A stretch of 64,000 bases of DNA from positions 62,001-126,000 of the forward strand of contig NZ_AKJW01000083.1 of the NCBI RefSeq assembly GCF_000282135.1, in the 5' to 3' direction. Numbering within the stretch: position 1 is the first letter of the stretch; each line of letters begins with the position of its first letter. Positions 59,083 through 64,000 of the stretch are shown one piece after another. The stretch is from Herbaspirillum sp. CF444. GTDB taxonomy: Bacteria > Pseudomonadota > Gammaproteobacteria > Burkholderiales > Burkholderiaceae_D. Below the pieces are notes generated by a model that was not told the origin of the DNA, ran no database searches, and was given only the letters and a program-made list of their open reading frames with translations. The translations under genes and the position numbers were made by a program.

Positions 59083-60268
59083 CCAGGCTGCGCAGACGCT
59101 CATTGTTGCGCGCCCGCGCACGCAGTTGCTGCCAGGCCTCGCTGCACGCCACTACAATTTTTCCGCGCAGGCTATGGCCCTGCTGGCCGGCATACAGCGG
59201 CAGCATGTGATCGGCCCATTGCATCTTGTAGCCCTCGTCGCCCACGGTCAGGTCGAACACCGCCAATCCTTCTGCGATGCAATGCTGTACCACGGCATCG
59301 AGCAAGATCCGTCCCACCGAATAGCGCGCCCACTCGCCGTCCTGATAACCCGGCATGAGCCAGTAAAAGCGGCTGCCGTAGCGCATGCCCCAATGCGTTG
59401 CAACCAGATTGTCGTCGACATACAAGGCCGATACGACAATCTCGCCGCCTGACAGGCCTTGCGCCGCAAGATGTTGATAGAAGTCCAGATAGCCCGGCTC
59501 GGCGAACAGATCGCGGCTGCCGGTCTCATGCCAGCGCCGCGCCTTCTGCTGCGCCATGCCCGAGATCACCGCCGCACGCTGATCCGCAGGCGCATCGATC
59601 AGCAATTTCACCGTGCCGAATTCATTGAGACGCCGCAATTGCCGGCGCGTGTCGGCAAACATTTTGGCGCTGCGCGCTTTCTGGAATTCGGCATAGGTCG
59701 GCGTCAGCGTCGCCGCATGCGCCTGCTCGGTGCGGCGCATGCCCGTCAATGCAATCAGCGGATTGGCGACGCCTTCGACATGTTGCGGCATGCGCCGCGC
59801 GCGGAAGACATCGACGCCGCCCAACAGGCGGATGATGACCGGCCACAGCAGCGCAAAGGATGAAGCGTCGAAGTCGGGATGCAGCAGCGGCGCATGATAG
59901 TCGGTGATCTCGCCGCCGAGGAAACCGGCGATGCGTATCCCCTGCTTGCGCTGAAGGCCGAGCGGCAGCAGCATCAGCGTGCGATCATCCGCATCCGTCA
60001 GCTCGACAATGCAGACTTCCCAGCCCTGCCGCGCCCCCAGTTCGCGCTGCCAGGTCGCCAGCCAGTCGTAGGCCTGGAAACCGTATGCCGCGCATGAGGC
60101 CTGCGCCGCGCGCCAGCGCATCTCGCTGTGTTCGAAGGAGGGATGAATACGCATCGCCATCCCCACGGCAAAGCGGCCGGCGATATCCGGCGCCAGTGCG
60201 CTCAGCAGGTGTCGGACGACTTCATGCGGCATAAGCGATATGCGGCGCGGCAACTTCGGCAGATTCAA
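59039..60268 (-). CDS. GNAT/FemAB-like acetyltransferase (CelD/BcsL family)
   Basis: 409 aa as drawn, starting at a TTG whose bases overlap the stop of the preceding sugar-transferase gene (TTGA). An ATG at 60232 (MPHEVVRHLLS) is an equal candidate. Two acyl-CoA-type domains: the N-terminal one (YDWLATWQRELGARQGWEVCIVEL) and a C-terminal GNAT-like one with HWGMRYGSRFYWLMPGYQDGEWARYSVGRILLDAVVQHC and FDLTVGDEGYKMQWAD in outline, the BcsL/CelD pattern. It is found in many polysaccharide loci and probably acylates the sugar. Its 3' end overlaps the deacetylase by 44 bp. Confidence 0.82.
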   Translation of the reverse strand: MNLPKLPRRISLMPHEVVRHLLSALAPDIAGRFAVGMAMRIHPSFEHSEMRWRAAQASCAAYGFQAYDWLATWQRELGARQGWEVCIVELTDADDRTLMLLPLGLQRKQGIRIAGFLGGEITDYHAPLLHPDFDASSFALLWPVIIRLLGGVDVFRARRMPQHVEGVANPLIALTGMRRTEQAHAATLTPTYAEFQKARSAKMFADTRRQLRRLNEFGTVKLLIDAPADQRAAVISGMAQQKARRWHETGSRDLFAEPGYLDFYQHLAAQGLSGGEIVVSALYVDDNLVATHWGMRYGSRFYWLMPGYQDGEWARYSVGRILLDAVVQHCIAEGLAVFDLTVGDEGYKMQWADHMLPLYAGQQGHSLRGKIVVACSEAWQQLRARARNNERLRSLVRRLRGQRSSRSNQ

Positions 60269-61671
60269 TAAGCATTGCGGTCTTTGACCACCACCAGCAC
60301 GGTGCGCAGGATGATCTTGAAATCCAATGCCAGCGACCAGTTGCGGATGTAGTAGAGATCGTACTCAATACGGCGCTGCATCTTGTCGAGCGTATCGGTT
60401 TCGCCGCGCAGGCCGTTGACCTGCGCCCAACCGGTGATGCCCGGCTTGACCTTGTGGCGCAGCATGTAGCCCTTGACCTGCTTGCGATACAGCTCATTGT
60501 GCTGGACCGCGTGCGGACGCGGACCGACGATGCTCATCGAACCTTCGAGCACGTTGAAGAACTGCGGCAACTCGTCCAGCGAGGTCTTGCGCAGGAAACG
60601 ACCTAACGGTGTTACACGAACATCGCCAACAGTGGCCTGCCTGACCTCTTCATCCCTGGGCAAGGGGTCGTTGCGCATCGAACGGAATTTGGACACCACG
60701 ATCTCTTGTCCACCGACGCCATAACGGAACTGACGAAACACCACCGGTCCCGGTGACGACAGTTTCACGCCCAGCGCGATGAACGCCAGCAACGGACTCA
60801 GCAAGATCAGGATGATCAACGACAGCACCACATCGACAAAGCGCTTCAGCAGGCGCGCGACACCGATAAACGGCGTTTCATACGCCACCAGCACCGGCGT
60901 GCCGGCCATTTCTGCATATTGCATATGACCCAGCCCGAACATCTTGGAATCCGGCACGAAATACACCGATGCCACCGAATCATGCAAGGCATCCACGACC
61001 GGGGCGATATCGCTGGAACGCGCATGCACCAGCGCCACGAACACCACATCCACCGGGTTTTCCTCGATCCACCTGATGGCATCCATCAGACCACCCAGAC
61101 GCGGCAGTTCAGCACCTACCCGCTGGATGCCCTGGCGATTGTCAAAGAAGCCGAGCGGACTGATGCCCAGCATTTTGGAGGTCTTGAACGATTCCGACAG
61201 ACGCTGTGCATCTTCACTGAAACCGACAAACACGGCGGTGCGCCGTTGCCCCTTGGCGGTGTACAGACGCAGTGCCCACCAGCGGCACAGCAAAGAGGTA
61301 GCAGTCAGCGTGAACGGCGTGATGATCAGCCAGGCAGTCATCACCACCCGCGAAAAATCGGCAGTGCTTTTGGTCAGGTACAGCGCCAGCACCACCACGA
61401 AGAAGGTGCCGACCCACAGCCGTACTATCGTGCCGAAATGATGCACCATCATGGAAGTGTTCTCGACCGCATAGCGGCGCAGGTCACTGAACACGATAAA
61501 GCCGGTGACACCGGCTACTGCGGCGACAAAGTTGAAGGTGGAGAAATTCGCCCACTGGTAGAAAGCGACACAGACTTCCAGCGTGAGTACGATGGTAAAG
61601 GCGTAGGCCACGCCCACTACGAGCCCCAGTAAAGTCGCATGGTGATTGCGCTTATCCGAATAAAAACTCAA
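60265..61671 (-). CDS. Undecaprenyl-phosphate sugar phosphotransferase (WcaJ/EpsB type)
   Basis: Priming enzyme that transfers a sugar-1-phosphate from a nucleotide sugar to undecaprenyl phosphate. 468 aa. It has four N-terminal helices, a CoA-binding-like Rossmann part (TAVFVGFSEDAQRLSESF; GFFDNR), a fifth membrane helix (RFVDVVLSLIILILLSPLLAFIALGVKL), and the catalytic domain with VVSKFRSMRND, TSLDELPQFFNVLEGSMSIVGPRPH (Asp-Glu pair) and KPGITGWAQVNGLRGETDT. Such proteins prefer UDP-glucose; the substrate is inferred. It overlaps the acetyltransferase gene by 4 bp and follows the WecG-type gene by 48 bp. Confidence 0.92.
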   Translation of the reverse strand: MSFYSDKRNHHATLLGLVVGVAYAFTIVLTLEVCVAFYQWANFSTFNFVAAVAGVTGFIVFSDLRRYAVENTSMMVHHFGTIVRLWVGTFFVVVLALYLTKSTADFSRVVMTAWLIITPFTLTATSLLCRWWALRLYTAKGQRRTAVFVGFSEDAQRLSESFKTSKMLGISPLGFFDNRQGIQRVGAELPRLGGLMDAIRWIEENPVDVVFVALVHARSSDIAPVVDALHDSVASVYFVPDSKMFGLGHMQYAEMAGTPVLVAYETPFIGVARLLKRFVDVVLSLIILILLSPLLAFIALGVKLSSPGPVVFRQFRYGVGGQEIVVSKFRSMRNDPLPRDEEVRQATVGDVRVTPLGRFLRKTSLDELPQFFNVLEGSMSIVGPRPHAVQHNELYRKQVKGYMLRHKVKPGITGWAQVNGLRGETDTLDKMQRRIEYDLYYIRNWSLALDFKIILRTVLVVVKDRNAY

Positions 61672-61719
61672 TGCCCACTCCTTCTTCGCTTTTTGCTTGT
61701 TGCCTACGCTGCATTGCAG

Positions 61720-62475
61720 CTACCACTTCCGCCGCAGCAGACCAGCGAAGCGCGCGCCCTGCACGATATACCGGCGCCACAGGCGGCGCGGTTCGGACGC
61801 CAGCCGCCAGGTCCATTCCAGGCCGCACTTCTGCATCCAGCGCGGCGCGCGTACCTTGAAACCAAGCGCAAACTCCATTGCCGCGCCCACACACATTACC
61901 ACCCCGGCCTGCAATTGATCGCGCAGTCCGATTGCCCAACGCTCCTGCTTGGGCATGCCCAGACAGACGAATACCACTCCCGGTCGGGCCTGATTGACCC
62001 GCTGCAAAGCCTCCAATCCTTCCGCACCGAGCGGATCGAACTGCATCGACGGACAAAACAGCTCCACTTGCAAGCCCGGATAGATACGCGCAAACGCCGC
62101 ATGCAACGCCTGCTCCTGCCCCGGCATGCCGCCGATCACATAAACCGGCACCTGTTGCGCGGCACAAGCCCGTGCCAGCGCGACAAACAAATCCGCCCCC
62201 GTAACCCGCTCAGGCAAGGGCTGCCCGGTAAGACGGCTGGCCCACACCAAAGGCATGCCGTCGGCAAAAATGAAATCGGCCTGCACATACAACTGGCGGA
62301 ACTGCGGATCTGCATCCAGCCGCACCACATGATCCACATTCGGCGTGACGACGATCGCCGGCTTCCCGGCAGGGCTGGCGGCCAGTTGCATCAGACGTTG
62401 TGCGGCCTGATCAAAACTGGCAACACATATATCGATACCAAACATCCGACAAATCGGAAAATCCCCTGTTTTCAT
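61720..62475 (-). CDS. WecG/TagA/CpsF family glycosyltransferase
   Basis: 251 aa from the ATG at 62475, with GAGGAAG right upstream. Family elements: TPNVDHVVRLDADPQFRQLYVQADFIFADGMPLVWASRLTG in outline (the conserved NVDH/DAD and ADG MP W motif), then VYVIGGMPGQEQAL and VFVCLGMPKQERWAI (the diagnostic GxPKQE). This family adds UDP-ManNAc(A) or GlcA-like sugars to the lipid-linked acceptor. The final 50 residues (VRAPRWMQKCGLEWTWRLASEPRRLWRRYIVQG) include the E.WR motif. First gene of the minus-strand eps block, divergent from the GT2 at 62704. Confidence 0.9.
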   Translation of the reverse strand: MKTGDFPICRMFGIDICVASFDQAAQRLMQLAASPAGKPAIVVTPNVDHVVRLDADPQFRQLYVQADFIFADGMPLVWASRLTGQPLPERVTGADLFVALARACAAQQVPVYVIGGMPGQEQALHAAFARIYPGLQVELFCPSMQFDPLGAEGLEALQRVNQARPGVVFVCLGMPKQERWAIGLRDQLQAGVVMCVGAAMEFALGFKVRAPRWMQKCGLEWTWRLASEPRRLWRRYIVQGARFAGLLRRKW

Positions 62476-62703
62476 TTCTTCCTCACCCGAATGCAAGCAA
62501 ACTTACCTCAATGCATTAGCTTGACCGAAGCCAATTTGATATTATTTTAACAATTTTCTACTAGTACCCCAATTTTTGATGATCATTGCCAGATAATTTT
62601 TTGCTTTTTGCATGCTGATGACACAGGATAAACAACACTGCGGCACACGCCAAGTGCATTTATGCCTGTCAAAATTGCAACAAACCAACTTCCTAGGACA
62701 GCC

Positions 62704-63639
62704 ATGCCCGATACCGAACAACTGCCCCTGCAACCGGTAGCCGCAGCACCTGCGGTCAATCCTCACATTGTTCCTTTAGTGATCATTTCTCCGGTGCGCG
62801 ACGAAGCCAAGTACTTGCGCCGCACCTTGGATTCGGTGGTGGCACAGACTTATCGCCCAATCGAGTGGATTGTGGTGGATGACGGCTCGGTGGACGCCAC
62901 CCCCGACATCGTGCGCGAATATGCCGCGAAATACCCGTTCATCCGCCTGCTGCCGCGCCAGGACCGCGGGTTCCGCAAACTGGGCGGTGGTGTGATCGCC
63001 GCCTTCAATTTCGGCAAGGAACACATCCAGCACAGCGAATACCAATACATCGCCAAACTCGATGGCGATATGTCCTTCGGCCCGCTCTACCTGGAGCGCA
63101 TGTTTCAGCGCCTGCAGATCGACCCCAAACTGGCCGCCGTATCCGGCAAAGTGTATCGCGACGAAGATGGCCGCTATATCGAAGAAACCCATATCGACGA
63201 ACAGGTCGCCGGCCAGTTCAAGCTCTACAAGCGCAAAGCATTTGAAGACATCGGCGGTTTCGTGCAGCACCTGTCGTGGGATGGTATTGACGTCCATAGC
63301 GCCTGGATGAAGGGCTGGAAAACCTTCAGCTTTTACGATCCGCAAGCCTGGCTATGGCATCACCGGATTATGGGCTCGTCCGACAAGCATATCTATGAAG
63401 GCCGCCTGCGCTGGGGCCGGGCCATGTGGTACATGGGTTACCATCCGCTGTATGCGATTGCCGCCGGCATCAACCGCATGCGCGAAAAACCTGTGTTCAT
63501 TGGCGGCCTGTTGATGATCTTCGGGTTCTTCTGGTGTTGGGTACGCCGTCAGCCCAGTTATGACAATATGGAATTCCGGCGTTACTTGCGGCAATGGCAA
63601 ATGACGCGTCTGAAAAATACCCTGCTGGGCAAGAAATAA
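62704..63639 (+). CDS. Family 2 glycosyltransferase
   Basis: 311 aa from the ATG at 62704, with AGGA nine bases upstream. GT-A motifs: VIISPVRDEAKYLRRTLDSVVAQTYRPIEWIVVDDGSVDAT, then YIAKLDGDMSFGPLYLERM (LDGD for DxD) and DIGGFVQHLSWDGIDVHSAWMKGWKTFSF in outline (the DGID acceptor/catalytic region). A C-terminal hydrophobic helix (FIGGLLMIFGFFWCWV) suggests membrane association. Single gene divergent from the WecG-type gene with about 230 bp of AT-rich sequence between. Substrate unknown. Confidence 0.92.
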   Translation: MPDTEQLPLQPVAAAPAVNPHIVPLVIISPVRDEAKYLRRTLDSVVAQTYRPIEWIVVDDGSVDATPDIVREYAAKYPFIRLLPRQDRGFRKLGGGVIAAFNFGKEHIQHSEYQYIAKLDGDMSFGPLYLERMFQRLQIDPKLAAVSGKVYRDEDGRYIEETHIDEQVAGQFKLYKRKAFEDIGGFVQHLSWDGIDVHSAWMKGWKTFSFYDPQAWLWHHRIMGSSDKHIYEGRLRWGRAMWYMGYHPLYAIAAGINRMREKPVFIGGLLMIFGFFWCWVRRQPSYDNMEFRRYLRQWQMTRLKNTLLGKK

Positions 63640-63778
63640 GCCCTGTCCGTCTGCACCAGGAGCGGGCGATCTCAACTACCGTGAAGTCTGAAGACCGGCT
63701 GCCATCCATGTGCAGCCCGTCGGTCTGCCGTGCGCAACGGCAAGCGGCAAACTGCTCCTCTGTGCAGCAGGGCCTGGC

Positions 63779-64000
63779 TTATTTCGCTGGTACCAGATCC
63801 GAGCGGATCATGATGCAATCGACTTCTACCAGGCGCGGGAAATGCCCGGCATTGTTCGGCACCAGGGCACTCAACGTGAAGCCGTGGCTTTCGTATACGG
63901 TAAGGGCCTCGCGGAAATCCACCGAATCCGCATACAGTTTGGCAATCGCCAGTTCGCTCTGCAGACCGACAAATTCCTGCACGATATTGGCCGAGCCTTT
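63779..64000 (-). CDS. FkbM-family methyltransferase, C-terminal part (cut by the window edge)
   Basis: The frame is open to the end of the window and reads ...IVQEFVGLQSELAIAKLYADSVDFREALTVYESHGFTLSALVPNNAG (parts), then LVEVDCIMIRSDLVPAK and the stop. LQSELAIAKLY, the YESHGF helix and the EVDCIMIR strand are the C-terminal elements of FkbM-type SAM methyltransferases, which methylate polysaccharide sugars. The SAM-binding N-terminal part lies beyond the window. It fits an O-methylation role in the eps locus. Only about 70 residues are visible. Confidence 0.75.
   Translation of the reverse strand, partial: KGSANIVQEFVGLQSELAIAKLYADSVDFREALTVYESHGFTLSALVPNNAGHFPRLVEVDCIMIRSDLVPAK

Overview
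The window looks like a chromosomal segment of a motile, Gram-negative betaproteobacterium, probably order Burkholderiales and most like Oxalobacteraceae (Herbaspirillum/Collimonas type). This rests on the flagellar and chemotaxis gene order, the methanolan-type eps genes, DUF427/DUF3563/DUF2026-type accessory genes and the general look of the proteins; no 16S rRNA gene is present, so the genus is an inference. Layout: (1) 1-18.3 kb, flagella and chemotaxis. flgA-flgM-flgN run on the plus strand, with a textbook sigma-28 promoter before flgM. They converge on a long minus-strand block read as mcp-cheR-cheD-cheB-cheY-cheZ-flhB-flhA-flhF-flhG-fliA-motC-motD. A tRNA-Pro, a small unknown gene and a PAS hybrid histidine kinase follow. 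(2) 18.3-30.8 kb, housekeeping and mixed genes: DUF427, an MFS exporter with an Rrf2 regulator sharing an inverted-repeat operator, two tandem tRNA-Asn genes, an aromatic/aspartate aminotransferase divergent from uvrB, a uracil-DNA-glycosylase-like protein with an altered active site, an amino-acid-type dCache chemoreceptor, a DUF3563 protein, a LysR regulator and an ABM-domain monooxygenase. (3) 30.9-37.2 kb, a zinc-acquisition island: a minus-strand small membrane ORF-znuC-znuB-znuA operon facing a plus-strand zrgA (DUF2796)-ABC ATPase-FtsX-type permease-DUF3299 operon. The two are separated by paired palindromes that look like a shared Zur operator. (4) 37.2-46.5 kb, small hypothetical genes, a TonB-like protein, glycerate kinase and a luciferase-like oxidoreductase, interspersed with candidate small RNAs carrying anti-Shine-Dalgarno (CUCCUC) segments and with paired DnaA-box-like motifs. 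(5) 46.5-64 kb, an exopolysaccharide locus: export pore (EpsE), chain-length protein (EpsF), ParA-like co-polymerase kinase (EpsG), flippase, glycosyltransferase, polymerase, glycoside hydrolase, outer-membrane barrel EpsL, acyltransferase and deacetylase on the plus strand. An acetyltransferase, the priming sugar-phosphate transferase, a WecG-type transferase and a partial FkbM methyltransferase lie on the minus strand, and a second GT2 on the plus strand. How the genes work together: the flagellar block gives export gate assembly (FlhA/FlhB), polar placement and number control (FlhF/FlhG), sigma-28 switching (FliA/FlgM), a MotC/MotD stator and CheY signalling, but cheA, cheW and motAB are absent and must lie elsewhere. 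The zinc island couples a classical ZnuABC importer to a Zrg-type system. The eps locus is complete for a Wzx/Wzy-type, O-acylated and probably deacetylated polysaccharide, apart from the missing sugar-nucleotide genes. The observations I rate highest are the dual zinc operon with its twin palindromes, the anti-SD small-RNA candidates, the UNG homolog with a GEGPYP active site, the degenerate nucleotide-binding loop of FlhG, the leaderless Rrf2 transcript, and the MshEN-like domain on EpsG.
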